The notes: generated from the letters alone by a model not told the origin. DNA of 44,279 nucleotides from JAGLHV01 sp023143305 [NCBI: Clostridia bacterium] (GCA_030637025.1 DAOVVV010000023.1:1-44279); one strand, 5' to 3'. Shown: positions 17,116-25,944, counted from the stretch's first letter. Made by a program: numbers and translations.

Positions 17116-19280
17116 TAATTTCTCTTATAATCATCTCTATCTATTAAAATTTTTCGTGATTTACTGCTATCTATTAAAGAACTAATTATTCCTTCCGCCT
17201 CCATACTATCTATCAATTTAGCAGCTCTTATATAACCAATTCCTAATCTTCGTTGAAGAAAAGACGTAGAAGCCTGATTTGATTGAAATATTAAGTTAAG
17301 TGCTTTATCAAATAAAGGATCTTTTTGTTTTTTTTCATCTTCTTTATGTGCTGCATGGAAAAGATTGAAATCATAAGTTGGTTTTCTGCCTTCTTTTATA
17401 AATTCTACTATTTGTTTAGTTTCTTTATCTGAAATAAATGCTCCCTGTAATCTTACCGGTTTACTTGCGCCTGAAGACAAAAAAAGCATATCTCCTTTTC
17501 CAATCAAGTCTTCAGCACCGTTTACATCCAGAATAACCCGGGAATCTATTTTAGAAAGAACCTGAAAAGCAATACGCGAAGGAAGATTTGCTTTAATCAA
17601 TCCGGTAATAACATTTACCGAAGGCCTCTGCGTAGCTAAAATTAAATGAATTCCGACTGCCCGTCCCATTTGAGAAAGACGTATAATTGCTTCTTCTACT
17701 TCGCGGGAAGAAACCATCATTAAGTCAGCAAGCTCATCAATAATAACAACTAAATAGCATTCTTTTTCTATTTTATTTGAAGCAGAAGATTTTTTTGTTG
17801 CCAATTGATTATAAGATTCTATGTCACGAGCCATTACCTTAGAAAATTTTTCGTATCTTTCTTCCATTATTTTTATCAGGTTTTCAAGAGCTATGGTTGC
17901 TTGTTTCGGCTTACAAATTACCGGAACACAAAGATGGGGAATGCCGTCATAAATTGACATTTCCAACATTTTGGGGTCAATCAATACAAATTTTACCTCA
18001 TCCGGTCTGGCTTTATAAAGAATACTGGTAATAATTATCTTTAACCCTATACTTTTTCCAGAACCGGTAGCCCCGGCTATAAGTAAATGAGGCATAGAGG
18101 CTAGGTCAGCAATATAAGGGTGTCCGGAAACAGTTAATCCTAAACCTATAGTCAATTTTGAAGAGGCATTTTGGAATTTATCAGTCATCAATACTTTTTT
18201 CAAACCAACAAAGCTGCTTTTAAGATTCGGTATTTCTATCCCTACTGCTGCTTTACCCGGAATAGGTGCTAAAATTCTTACATTGCCTGATTTCATAGTT
18301 AAAGCAATATCATTGGATAAATTAAGAATACGGCTTATTTTTACACCAGGAGCAAGTTCAATTTCATAACGAGTAATTACAGGGCCCGGATTAATTTGTA
18401 CCACTTTAGCCCGAATATCAAAATTATTTAAAGTTCTTTCCAAAAGAAAAGCATTTTCTTTTAAATCTCCTTCCTTTGGTGTCGTTTTTGCTGCGGATGA
18501 AACAGCCAGAAGATCTAAAGAAGGAAATTTATATTCAACCGGACCCTGGGAAAAATGCTGATCTTTAGAGAAAAAATCTTTAAAGATTCCTTTTTTCTTT
18601 TCTTGATTTAAATATTTTTTGCTATTTAAAAATTTTTCTTTTTCATTGAATTGACCGGGAGAAAACTTATCACAATGCGTTGCTGTTTCTATCTTTATCT
18701 TTTCCCTGTTATCTTGAAATTTTTCTTTCATTCTAAAAAAGGGAAAAATTCCTTTTATTTTTTTTCTAATATAATTAAAAAAACGTAAAGGTTGTTTATT
18801 CAAAAACCTAATTAAAGAGAAACCTGTAGTTAAAATAATAGATATAATTAACACAGTAGCCAATAATAAATAACTTCCTATATATCCAAAACCTCCTACT
18901 AAAAGTTTCAGAAAATATTCTCCAACTGCTCCTCCGGCCATTTTAGATGAACCAAAAAAACTAAATAAAGAGCAGGTCCCAAATAAAAACAATATTATAC
19001 CAATAATTTTAACAGCTATTTTATCTATTTTTTCTCTTCTAAAAATATTGATTCCCACTAAAAACATAATCAAAGGTAAAAAATAACTTCCTGTTCCAAG
19101 ATATAAAATCAAATATTTAGCTAAAAATTCTCCGAACACACCAACATAACTAATTCTACCTGAAGAAATCAAACTCAATAAAATCAAAATAGCAAAAGCA
19201 AAAAAAACAATACCTACTATTTCAGATTTTCCTTCTTTTTCAAGCATAAAAAATAATTGATTATTTTTTTCCTTCTTCAT
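17115..19280 (-). CDS. ftsK: DNA translocase FtsK/SpoIIIE
   Basis: The 721-residue protein has four to five N-terminal membrane helices (about 22-160), a basic linker, the alpha/beta motor with Walker A GATGSGKS (403-410) and Walker B LVVIIDELADLM, and a C-terminal winged-helix gamma domain (QRRLGIGYIRAAKLIDSME) that reads polar DNA motifs. It pumps DNA at the division septum and can activate Xer recombination. Linker and total length match the compact SpoIIIE type, not E. coli FtsK. It follows uppP by 37 bp and is coupled to lolA. Confidence 0.97.
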   Translation of the reverse strand: MKKEKNNQLFFMLEKEGKSEIVGIVFFAFAILILLSLISSGRISYVGVFGEFLAKYLILYLGTGSYFLPLIMFLVGINIFRREKIDKIAVKIIGIILFLFGTCSLFSFFGSSKMAGGAVGEYFLKLLVGGFGYIGSYLLLATVLIISIILTTGFSLIRFLNKQPLRFFNYIRKKIKGIFPFFRMKEKFQDNREKIKIETATHCDKFSPGQFNEKEKFLNSKKYLNQEKKKGIFKDFFSKDQHFSQGPVEYKFPSLDLLAVSSAAKTTPKEGDLKENAFLLERTLNNFDIRAKVVQINPGPVITRYEIELAPGVKISRILNLSNDIALTMKSGNVRILAPIPGKAAVGIEIPNLKSSFVGLKKVLMTDKFQNASSKLTIGLGLTVSGHPYIADLASMPHLLIAGATGSGKSIGLKIIITSILYKARPDEVKFVLIDPKMLEMSIYDGIPHLCVPVICKPKQATIALENLIKIMEERYEKFSKVMARDIESYNQLATKKSSASNKIEKECYLVVIIDELADLMMVSSREVEEAIIRLSQMGRAVGIHLILATQRPSVNVITGLIKANLPSRIAFQVLSKIDSRVILDVNGAEDLIGKGDMLFLSSGASKPVRLQGAFISDKETKQIVEFIKEGRKPTYDFNLFHAAHKEDEKKQKDPLFDKALNLIFQSNQASTSFLQRRLGIGYIRAAKLIDSMEAEGIISSLIDSSKSRKILIDRDDYKRN

Positions 19281-19317
19281 TAATTATCACCCGGATTATT
19301 TTTTTATCTTTCCTCTA

Positions 19318-20115
19318 CTATACACTTGCAATAACAATCAACCCTAAAATCCAACAATAATAACTAAACAAAATTAAATTCCTGTTTTTTAACAGTTGAA
19401 TTAATAACTTCAAGCTAATATAGCCAAAAACAAAAGCAAAAACCATTCCGGCTAAATATTGAAATAATAAAATCTCTTGTCCACTAAAGTCTAATTCCCT
19501 AAACTGAAGACAATTAGCTCCCAATATTGCCGGAAGCGCAAGTAAGAAAGAAAACCTTACTGTCTCTTCTCTTTTCCAGCCACAAAACAAACCCGCGCAA
19601 ATTGTTATACCAGAGCGGGAAATCCCGGGTAATATCGCTATTCCCTGCATTAATCCAACAAACAGAGCCTCTTTTATTGTTATTTCTAAAATATTCTTCC
19701 GATCTTTTTTTTTAGAAAATTTTTCTATCCCCCAAATTAAAGTTCCTGTTACCAAAAGTAAAACTGCTACTAAAGATATATTTTCAAAAACTTTTTGGAA
19801 ATAATCCTTAAAAAAAAGACCTATTACTGCCGTAGGTATAGACGCAATAAATAACAACCAAAAAGTACGGCTCCAAACGTTAGTTTTAAATTGTTTATAT
19901 TTTAGAAAATTTTTTAAAATTTGCCATATTTCATTTCGATACAAAATTATCACAACCAAGGCAGTACTGAAATGTAATAAAACATCAAATAATACCTGAG
20001 AAGATTTTATCCCTAAAAAATATTGCATAAAAACTAAATGAGCAGAACTGGAAATAGGTAAAAATTCGCTTATCCCCTGAGTCATTCCTAAAACAATTGA
20101 TTTAACAAAAGTCAT
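19318..20115 (-). CDS. uppP: Undecaprenyl-diphosphatase
   Basis: UppP (BacA) dephosphorylates undecaprenyl diphosphate so the carrier can be reused for peptidoglycan and O-antigen. The 265-residue polytopic membrane protein begins MTFVKSIVLGMTQGISEFLP and has both signature loops: EFLPISSSAHL with its Glu, and PGISRSGITI. The ATG has GGGGAG 7 nt upstream. It is the first gene after a near-consensus promoter (20154-20182), so it heads the long run to alaS. Its substrate is made by the UppS encoded at 36587-37342. Confidence 0.96.
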   Translation of the reverse strand: MTFVKSIVLGMTQGISEFLPISSSAHLVFMQYFLGIKSSQVLFDVLLHFSTALVVIILYRNEIWQILKNFLKYKQFKTNVWSRTFWLLFIASIPTAVIGLFFKDYFQKVFENISLVAVLLLVTGTLIWGIEKFSKKKDRKNILEITIKEALFVGLMQGIAILPGISRSGITICAGLFCGWKREETVRFSFLLALPAILGANCLQFRELDFSGQEILLFQYLAGMVFAFVFGYISLKLLIQLLKNRNLILFSYYCWILGLIVIASV

Positions 20116-20153
20116 TAATTTCTCCCCACTTTGTCCCCGAATATATAGCTCTA

Positions 20154-20182
20154 ATTATAACAAAAACTTCTCTTAAAAACAA
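20154..20182 (-). promoter_or_regulatory. Promoter of the uppP-ftsK-...-alaS run
   Basis: Minus-strand TTGTTT, 17 bp, TATAAT (perfect -10), 38 bp before the uppP ATG. The -35 box abuts the T-run of the terminator at 20184-20223, so one transcript ends where the next begins. Confidence 0.75.
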
Positions 20183-20183
20183 T

Positions 20184-20223
20184 AAAAAAATACCTCCTAT
20201 TAACTCTTTTAACAGGAGGTATT
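20184..20223 (-). terminator. Intrinsic terminator after the winged-helix gene
   Basis: On the minus strand AATACCTCCTGTTAA pairs with TTAATAGGAGGTATT (15-bp stem, one wobble position, 5-nt loop) and runs straight into seven T. It begins 17 bp after the stop codon at 20241. Its arms spell ACCTCCT and AGGAGGT, the anti-Shine-Dalgarno and Shine-Dalgarno sequences. Confidence 0.93.
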
Positions 20224-20240
20224 CAAACTAAAAAAATATT

Positions 20241-20438
20241 TTATTTTAATGAAATAGTATACTCTCTCTTTTGTTTTTGTATAATTACTTTGTCTTCTCT
20301 GGCAAGCCATCCAATAGCCATACAAATCAGGGTATTAGAAACTTTTAAATAACTTTTTAACCTCAAAATCGTAACTTCTCCATATTGATCTAAATAATCC
20401 CATATTCTACCAGCTACTTCTCCGACCATGTCAACCAT
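20241..20438 (-). CDS. Small winged-helix protein (DUF2582-like)
   Basis: The 65-residue protein begins MVDMVGEVAGRIWDYLD and continues ILRLKSYLKVSNTLICMAIGWLAREDKVII, the pattern of the short winged helix-turn-helix family DUF2582 found as stand-alone proteins in many anaerobes. It probably binds DNA; targets are unknown. AAGGGG lies 11 nt before the first ATG, and a second ATG three codons later is possible. The only space upstream is a strong terminator (20466-20507), so it is likely expressed by read-through from the lysine-repeat gene or from a promoter I cannot see. Confidence 0.8.
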   Translation of the reverse strand: MVDMVGEVAGRIWDYLDQYGEVTILRLKSYLKVSNTLICMAIGWLAREDKVIIQKQKREYTISLK

Positions 20439-20465
20439 TTACAATATTCCCCTTTAATGTTGCAA

Positions 20466-20507
20466 TTTAAAAAAAGGGTGGGAAACTCTTCCCACCCTTT
20501 TTTTAAA
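20466..20507. terminator. Bidirectional-type terminator between the lysine-repeat and winged-helix genes
   Basis: Perfect 19-bp arms (20466-20484 and 20489-20507) around loop ACTC: an A-run, GGGTGGGAA, the loop, TTCCCACCC and a T-run. On the minus strand the GC stem is followed by seven T, so it should stop transcripts from the gene ending at 20523. It lies only 28 bp before the next ATG at 20438. Confidence 0.9.
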
Positions 20508-20522
20508 GACATAAAAAATTTT

Positions 20523-20651
20523 TTACTTTTTTTTCTTTTTTACAACTTTCTTTTTTGCAACTTTCTTTTTTACAACTTTCTTTTTTACAACTTTCTTTTT
20601 TACAACTTTCTTTTTTGCAACTTTCTTTTTTGCTTTCTTCTTAACCACCAT
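20523..20651 (-). CDS. Lysine-repeat (histone H1-like) mini-protein, 42 residues
   Basis: An ATG frame of 42 codons encodes MVVKKKAKKK followed by six five-residue units of the type KKKV(V/A) and a KKKKK end; about two thirds of the residues are lysine. GGAGGTGG stands 8 nt before the ATG and a good promoter lies at 20703-20731. Proteins with such AAKKK/VAKKK repeats resemble the basic tails of bacterial H1/Hc1-like proteins, so it probably coats DNA or RNA (inference). The DNA is a 15-bp repeat, so copy number may vary between strains. A strong terminator follows. Confidence 0.82.
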   Translation of the reverse strand: MVVKKKAKKKVAKKKVVKKKVVKKKVVKKKVAKKKVVKKKKK

Positions 20652-20702
20652 TTTTTTTACCACCTCCCTTTCATTTTTGTAAATTAAAATACTTACATTA
20701 TA

Positions 20703-20731
20703 ATTATTACCCTAAAAAATATTTCTGTCAA
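20703..20731 (-). promoter_or_regulatory. Promoter of the lysine-repeat gene
   Basis: Minus-strand TTGACA (exact), 17 bp, AATAAT; a TATAAT also occurs 6 bp further on. It lies 51 bp before the ATG. Either -10 choice gives a transcript covering the whole gene and its ribosome site. Confidence 0.65.
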
Positions 20732-20805
20732 GAAAAAAATTCATTTTTTTATTTTTTTCTGTTAGACTCCACAAAAACAAAAAAGGAAATACCTAATTTA
20801 AAAAT

Positions 20806-20827
20806 AAGATTACCGTCGACAAATCTT
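20806..20827 (-). terminator. Weak possible terminator after accB
   Basis: On the minus strand AAGATT and AATCTT arms (10-nt loop) are followed by ATTTTT, 11 bp past the accB stop. The stem is short and AT-only, so efficiency is doubtful. Confidence 0.3.
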
Positions 20828-20837
20828 GCTTTTTATT

Positions 20838-21317
20838 TTATAAATAACAAACCGAAAACAATTCTTCTCCATATTTAACAGTCTTTCCATTTTCAACTAA
20901 CATTTGTACTATTTTACATTTTCTCTCTGCTTGAATCTCATTCATTACTTTCATCGCTTCAATAATACATATCGTTTCATCTTTTTCTACAATACTATTT
21001 ACTTCCACAAAGGGCGGAGATTCCGGCGAAGGACTTTGATAAAAAATACCCGGTATCGGAGATTTTATTACATCTGATTCCTTTTTTTTATCTTCCTCTT
21101 CAGAAGGAATCAAACTAACAGGTGATAAATATTCTTTTTCGTCCACCACTGTTTTTTCTTTTTTACTTCTTTCCTCGTTTTTTCTTTTTATTTTTATTTT
21201 ACAATTTTTTTCTTCAACTTCAATTTCCAACAAATCACTATTCACCATTAAATCATAAATTTTTTTTACTTCTTTAAACTCCATATCTCCTTTTTCCTTA
21301 CCCTTATTATTTTTCAT
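20838..21317 (-). CDS. accB: Biotin carboxyl carrier protein of acetyl-CoA carboxylase
   Basis: AccB carries biotin between the carboxylase and transferase halves of acetyl-CoA carboxylase, the first step of fatty-acid synthesis. The 159 residues hold an N-terminal helix region, a charged Pro/Glu linker and the C-terminal biotinyl domain with SPIPGIFYQSPSPESPPFV and the biotinylated lysine K123 in EAMKVMNEI. That Pro-rich thumb marks AccB and not other biotin carriers. No accC follows, unlike the common accB-accC pair. The ATG at 21317 has GAGG 11 nt upstream; an ATG at 21284 with AAGGA is an alternative start. Confidence 0.92.
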   Translation of the reverse strand: MKNNKGKEKGDMEFKEVKKIYDLMVNSDLLEIEVEEKNCKIKIKRKNEERSKKEKTVVDEKEYLSPVSLIPSEEEDKKKESDVIKSPIPGIFYQSPSPESPPFVEVNSIVEKDETICIIEAMKVMNEIQAERKCKIVQMLVENGKTVKYGEELFSVCYL

Positions 21318-21351
21318 TACAAAATAAACCTCTTTACAATTAATTTTATTT

Positions 21352-23454
21352 TTATTTACTATCTTCTTCTAAAACTGCTTTCCGTGATAAATTTATTCTT
21401 CCCTGGCTATCTATTTCCATTACTTTAACTGTAATTGCATCGCCTTCATTAACCACATCTTCAACTTTATTTACTCTTTTTCTATCTAACTTCGAAATAT
21501 GAACCAATCCTTCCTTCCCCGGAAATATTTCCACAAAAGCCCCAAAAGGTACTACACGCATAACTTTACCTTTATAAATCTTTCCTACTTCAGCATCCGC
21601 GGTTAAATTCTCAATTATTTTTCTAGCCTGGTCTACAGAAGAACTTTCAGCAGCAGAAATAAATATTTTTCCATCATCATCAATATTAATCTCTACATTT
21701 GTCTGTTCAGTTATTTTCCTGATTGTCTTTCCTCCGGCACCGATAACATCCCTAATTTTTTCCGGATTTATTTGTAAAATTACAATTTTAGGAGCATGAG
21801 GAGAAACTTCCTTTCTGGAATCACTTATTACTTGTTCCATTTGTTCTAAAATAAACAGTCTCCCTTTTTTTGCTTGTTGTATAACCTCACGTAAAATTTC
21901 CAGGCTAAGACCTTTTACTTTAATATCCATTTGTAAAGCCGTAACCCCTTTTCGCGATCCTGCCAATTTAAAATCCATATCACCTAAATGATCTTCTAAT
22001 CCTTGAATATCCGTAAGAACTCTAAATTTTTCTCCTTCCTTAATTAATCCCATAGCCACACCTGCCACCGGTGCAGAAATCGGAATTCCGGCATCCATCA
22101 AAGAAAGACTTCCTCCACAAACCGAAGCCATAGAAGAAGAACCGTTAGATTCTAAAATATCAGAAACAAGGCGTATAGTATAAGGAAATTTTTCATCTGA
22201 AGGCAATACAGATATCAAAGAACGTTCTGCCAATATCCCATGACCTATTTCTCTTCTCCCCGGTCCCCGTTCAGGTTTTACTTCTCCGGTACTAAAAGAA
22301 AGAAAATTGTAATGCAGCATAAACCTTTTCTTGTATTCTTTCTCTAATCCATCAACAATTTGCTTATCAGAACTAGTTCCTAAAGTAGTAACTACCAAAG
22401 CTTGCGTTTGCCCCCTAGTAAATAATCCCGAACCATGTACACGAGGCAAGATTCCTACTTTACAAGTAATAGGTCTTATTTCTTCCGTTTTTCTTCCGTC
22501 TAAGCGTTTTCCTTCTTCCAAAATTAATTTTCTTACACTAACAGACAACAATTCTTTTATTATTTTCCCAAGCAACCCGGAATTATCGCCTAAAATTTCT
22601 TTAAACTCAATTAAAGCTTTATCTTTTACCTCTTCTAATATTTTTTCCCTTTCTTTTTCATCCCCGTTTAAAACAGCATTATTGACATCTTCCCTGCAAA
22701 ATTCTGTTATTTTATTTTTATCTTCCTCGTTTAGAAAAATATTTTCTGTAAATTCTATTTTTTTCTTACCATATTCCCTTACAAATTCTTCTTCTTTTTC
22801 CACTATTACTTTTATATAAGAAGAAGCTAGTTCCAAAGCTTTAAATAAATCTTCTTCCGATACTTCCTGAGTAAAACCTTCCACCATAATAACATTTTCT
22901 TTACTCCCTGAAACAATAATATCCAGATCACTATTTTCCATTTCAGATAGAGTAGGATTTACCTTAAACTCTCCATCAATTCTTCCTATGCGTACTGCTG
23001 CAATGAGATTATCGAAAGGAATATCAGAAAGTCCAAGAGCAATAGAAGCTCCTATAATAGCCGGAACATCTCCATTATTTTCCTGGTCACAGGAAAGAAC
23101 CATTGCTATTATTTGTATTTTTCTATCTATCTGTTGAGGAAACAACGGCCTTACTGAACGATCAATCAACCTGGAAGTTAATATTTCTTTTTCTCTGGGT
23201 CTGCCTTCTCTCTTAAAAAATCCACCGGGAATCTTACCTGCAGCATAAGTTCTTTCTTTATAATCTACAAATAGAGGAAGAAAATCTAATTTTTCATCCT
23301 TTTCGAAAGATGTTGTTACCGTTACTAAAACTATCGTTTCACCGTATTGAACTAAAACAGAGCCACTGGATTGTTTAGCCAATTCCCCCGTTTTAATTAT
23401 TAAATCTTCTTTTCCTATCGTGAATTTCATTTCATTAACTTTTTCCATTTCCAT
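21352..23454 (-). CDS. pnp: Polyribonucleotide nucleotidyltransferase
   Basis: PNPase degrades RNA 3' to 5' with phosphate and can add tails. The 700-residue protein has two RNase PH domains (FVDYKERTYAAGKIPGGFFKREGRP and FLSFSTGEVKPERGPGRREIGHG are diagnostic), the helical linker, a KH domain (IRDVIGAGGKTIRKI) and an S1 domain (GKVMRVVPFGAFVEIFPGKEGLVHIS). Length is normal. The ATG has AGGAG upstream. It lies 35 bp after rpsO, the classic rpsO-pnp pair, and shares the rpsO promoter. Confidence 0.98.
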   Translation of the reverse strand: MEMEKVNEMKFTIGKEDLIIKTGELAKQSSGSVLVQYGETIVLVTVTTSFEKDEKLDFLPLFVDYKERTYAAGKIPGGFFKREGRPREKEILTSRLIDRSVRPLFPQQIDRKIQIIAMVLSCDQENNGDVPAIIGASIALGLSDIPFDNLIAAVRIGRIDGEFKVNPTLSEMENSDLDIIVSGSKENVIMVEGFTQEVSEEDLFKALELASSYIKVIVEKEEEFVREYGKKKIEFTENIFLNEEDKNKITEFCREDVNNAVLNGDEKEREKILEEVKDKALIEFKEILGDNSGLLGKIIKELLSVSVRKLILEEGKRLDGRKTEEIRPITCKVGILPRVHGSGLFTRGQTQALVVTTLGTSSDKQIVDGLEKEYKKRFMLHYNFLSFSTGEVKPERGPGRREIGHGILAERSLISVLPSDEKFPYTIRLVSDILESNGSSSMASVCGGSLSLMDAGIPISAPVAGVAMGLIKEGEKFRVLTDIQGLEDHLGDMDFKLAGSRKGVTALQMDIKVKGLSLEILREVIQQAKKGRLFILEQMEQVISDSRKEVSPHAPKIVILQINPEKIRDVIGAGGKTIRKITEQTNVEINIDDDGKIFISAAESSSVDQARKIIENLTADAEVGKIYKGKVMRVVPFGAFVEIFPGKEGLVHISKLDRKRVNKVEDVVNEGDAITVKVMEIDSQGRINLSRKAVLEEDSK

Positions 23455-23489
23455 TTAATCTCCTATTAATTTCCTATTTTTTTTGCTTG

Positions 23490-23759
23490 TTATTTACGCA
23501 ACTTCAATTTGCCGATAACCTCTCTGTACTTTTTCAGATTGTACTCCTTTAAATAATTTAACAACTTCCTTCTTCTTCCCACTAACTTTAAAAGTCCACG
23601 ACGAGAATGATGATCTTTTTTGTGAGTCTTGAAATGTTCGTTCAAATACTCAATCCGAGAAGTCAAAAGCGCAATCTGAACTTCCGGAGACCCGCTATCC
23701 TTCTCATGAAGTTTGAATTGATTAATAATTCCACTTTTTGATTCTTTACTTAAAGCCAT
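23490..23759 (-). CDS. rpsO: 30S ribosomal protein S15
   Basis: S15 is an early-binding protein of the 30S platform that contacts 16S helices 20-22. The 89-residue product has the complete conserved core ([45 protein letters not shown]). The ATG has AGGAGG 8 nt upstream. The leader from the promoter at 23816-23844 is only about 50 nt, and I see no obvious pseudoknot for S15 autoregulation. Confidence 0.98.
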   Translation of the reverse strand: MALSKESKSGIINQFKLHEKDSGSPEVQIALLTSRIEYLNEHFKTHKKDHHSRRGLLKLVGRRRKLLNYLKEYNLKKYREVIGKLKLRK

Positions 23760-23815
23760 TATATTCTACCTCCTTACTTTATTTGAGCTCATTATAAACT
23801 ATTAATTTGAAATTC

Positions 23816-23844
23816 ATTTTATCATATTTCATTCTTTTTGTAAA
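23816..23844 (-). promoter_or_regulatory. Promoter of the rpsO-pnp-accB operon
   Basis: Minus-strand TTTACA, 17 bp, TAAAAT, 57 bp before the rpsO ATG. Both boxes differ from consensus by one base. The run of eight C (23899-23906) and the rest of 23845-23953 show no terminator that I can support after ribF. Confidence 0.7.
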
Positions 23845-23953
23845 CATTTTAAAAATCAAATTCCTTTGACAATAAGAACCTTTTTGAAATTTCATTTACC
23901 CCCCCCTGTTCTTTTAAAAAAAGGTACCGGATAAATTTTATTCTAAATTGACT

Positions 23954-24886
23954 TTAAATTGTTTTTTTTGAAAAAAAATTATGAGCATATTCTATATCTT
24001 TAATCATTTGTTTGATTAATTTTTCTTTAGTAACAAATTTTTTTTCATTCCTTATTTTTTTAATTAACTCTATTTCCACTTTTTTTCTGTAAATATTTTT
24101 ATTAAACCTGAAAATATGAACCTCAACTACTTTTTTACCCGTACCCAAATATAAAGTAGGACGAAACCCAATATTAACAATGCCCTGATACTGCTTTGCT
24201 TTATAAAAAACATTAGCTACATAAACCCCCTCCGGTAAAATTACATTTCCGGAACAACTAAGGTTTGCTGTAGGAATATTCCACTCCAACCCTTTACCCT
24301 TTCCTTTAACTACCATCCCGGAAAGTCTGTAATAATATCCTAACAGACGATTAGCCTTATCTATTTTTCCACATTGTAACAATTGCCTTATCTTTGTACT
24401 GCTTACTAAAACATTACCTGCTTTAAAAGGAGAAATTATCCTTACCTTTATATTGTATTTTTTTGCTTCCCTTTCTAAATCATTAACATTTCCTGTCCGC
24501 CTGCATCCAAAACCAAAATTGTATCCGATAAAAATTTCCCTGCTCCCAATTCTTTTCCATAATATATCTCTCACAAAATCCCCGGGAGAAAGATTTACAA
24601 TATTTTTATTAAAATTTATTACCAACATTACATCTACTCCTATTTTTCGCAATAATTTTTCTTTTTGTTTAAGAGTAGTTAATAAGTACACTTTTTCCCT
24701 AGAAGAAATTATGTTTTTGGGATGTAAATCAAAGGTAACAACCATACAGGAAGAACGTAACCGGCAAGCACGTTTTACAGCAGAATAAACTACTTTCTGA
24801 TGACCACGATGAACTCCATCAAATACTCCCATAGTTATTATAAAATTTTTGTCTTTTAACTTATTTAATCCATAAATAACCTTCAT
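23954..24886 (-). CDS. ribF: Bifunctional riboflavin kinase / FAD synthetase
   Basis: RibF makes FMN and then FAD from riboflavin. The 310-residue protein has the nucleotidyltransferase domain (about 15-165) with GVFDGVHRGHQ (21-31) and the VSSTKIR motif, and the C-terminal flavokinase domain (about 185-305) with GKGKGLEWNIPTANL and VANVFYK. The ATG opens right after the nrnA end (47-bp gap). In many bacteria truB sits just before ribF in this cluster; here it does not. Confidence 0.96.
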   Translation of the reverse strand: MKVIYGLNKLKDKNFIITMGVFDGVHRGHQKVVYSAVKRACRLRSSCMVVTFDLHPKNIISSREKVYLLTTLKQKEKLLRKIGVDVMLVINFNKNIVNLSPGDFVRDILWKRIGSREIFIGYNFGFGCRRTGNVNDLEREAKKYNIKVRIISPFKAGNVLVSSTKIRQLLQCGKIDKANRLLGYYYRLSGMVVKGKGKGLEWNIPTANLSCSGNVILPEGVYVANVFYKAKQYQGIVNIGFRPTLYLGTGKKVVEVHIFRFNKNIYRKKVEIELIKKIRNEKKFVTKEKLIKQMIKDIEYAHNFFSKKTI

Positions 24887-24933
24887 TGCATTTACAACTG
24901 TTTTCCTTAAGAAAAGATAACAATTTTATCCTT

Positions 24934-25944
24934 TTAAATTTTATTTATATGTTTATGAACTACATTTAATACTTGTTTTTTTACATCTTTAAGTGTTCCA
25001 TATATTTTACAACCTGCAGCTTTAATATGCCCCCCTCCATTAAAAAAAGCAGCAATTTCTCTCACATCCGCTTTACCGTTGGAACGAAAACTTACTTTAA
25101 CTTTATCTTTGTGTTCCTGTTGTTCCTGAAATAAAATAGCTACTTCTATCCCGGAAATCATTGAAGCATAATTAATAATACCTTCTGTCTCCTGATCTCG
25201 TATACCTATCTTTTCATATATTTTTCTATTTACTTCCAAATAAGCAATATTCTTTGCCGAATTAAGCTTTAAAGTAGAAAGAACCGCCCCTAATAATTTC
25301 TGTTTCTGGAAACTTTTGTTTTGATAAATTCTTTTTGATATTTCTTTGGGTAAAACCCCTAATTTTAAAAGTTCCCCGGCAATAGAAAAAACCTCAGAAG
25401 TAGTATTACTTTCCTGAAACTTACATGTTTCCGTTACAAGTCCTACATAAATGCATAATGCTTCCTGTAAAGTTAATTTACTTTTTGCTTTTTTTAATAA
25501 ATAATATATTTGTTCAACAGTTGAACTAAATTTGTGGCTGACAAAATTAATATCTCCAAACAAAGGAGTTTCAATATGATGATCAATATTAACCACTATC
25601 TTTGCTTGTTTTTTAAGATTTATAATACCCCCTGTTCTTTCCTGGGAACCACAATCTAAAATAAAAGCTACATCAAATATTCCTTTTATCCTTTTTTTAG
25701 TCTTTATTTTTTCGCTCCCCGGCAAAAAATGATAAATGGAAGGAATTTCATCTGTCATTGCCACACAAACTTTTTTTCCTTTATTTTTCAAATATGATGC
25801 CAAGGCAAGAGTCGAACCAAAACTATCCCCATCAGGATGAATATGACTGGTAATAAAAAAAGTTTCATTTTTATTAATAACATTTAAAATTTTAATTAAT
25901 ATTTCTTTTTCTTTTTTGAGCAATCCTTCCATTGTTATATTCAC
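24934..25944 (-). CDS. nrnA: DHH/DHHA1 phosphoesterase (NrnA-like oligoribonuclease / pAp phosphatase)
   Basis: The 336-residue protein has the DHH catalytic domain, with HIHPDGDSFGS (34-44), the LDCGSQERTG motif and IDHH in VNIDHHIETP, and the DHHA1 substrate domain with FFNGGGHIKAAGC near the C-terminus. NrnA cleaves short RNA oligomers (nanoRNA, pGpG) and pAp. Length is typical (310-340). It begins 1 bp after the rbfA stop, as in the common rbfA-nrnA pair. It would finish degradation started by PNPase and the YhaM-like enzyme (inference). Confidence 0.92.
   Translation of the reverse strand: MNITMEGLLKKEKEILIKILNVINKNETFFITSHIHPDGDSFGSTLALASYLKNKGKKVCVAMTDEIPSIYHFLPGSEKIKTKKRIKGIFDVAFILDCGSQERTGGIINLKKQAKIVVNIDHHIETPLFGDINFVSHKFSSTVEQIYYLLKKAKSKLTLQEALCIYVGLVTETCKFQESNTTSEVFSIAGELLKLGVLPKEISKRIYQNKSFQKQKLLGAVLSTLKLNSAKNIAYLEVNRKIYEKIGIRDQETEGIINYASMISGIEVAILFQEQQEHKDKVKVSFRSNGKADVREIAAFFNGGGHIKAAGCKIYGTLKDVKKQVLNVVHKHINKI

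Noticed and set aside
20457-20687. Plus-strand frame of 76 codons rich in Phe, Leu and Asn
   Set aside because: It is the antisense shadow of the lysine-repeat gene; the minus strand has the ribosome site, promoter and terminator.
23760-23953. Terminator or S15 autoregulatory pseudoknot between ribF and rpsO
   Set aside because: No stem with a T-run, and no convincing pseudoknot in the short leader.
24887-24933. FMN riboswitch before ribF
   Set aside because: The gap is 47 bp, far too short for the aptamer.
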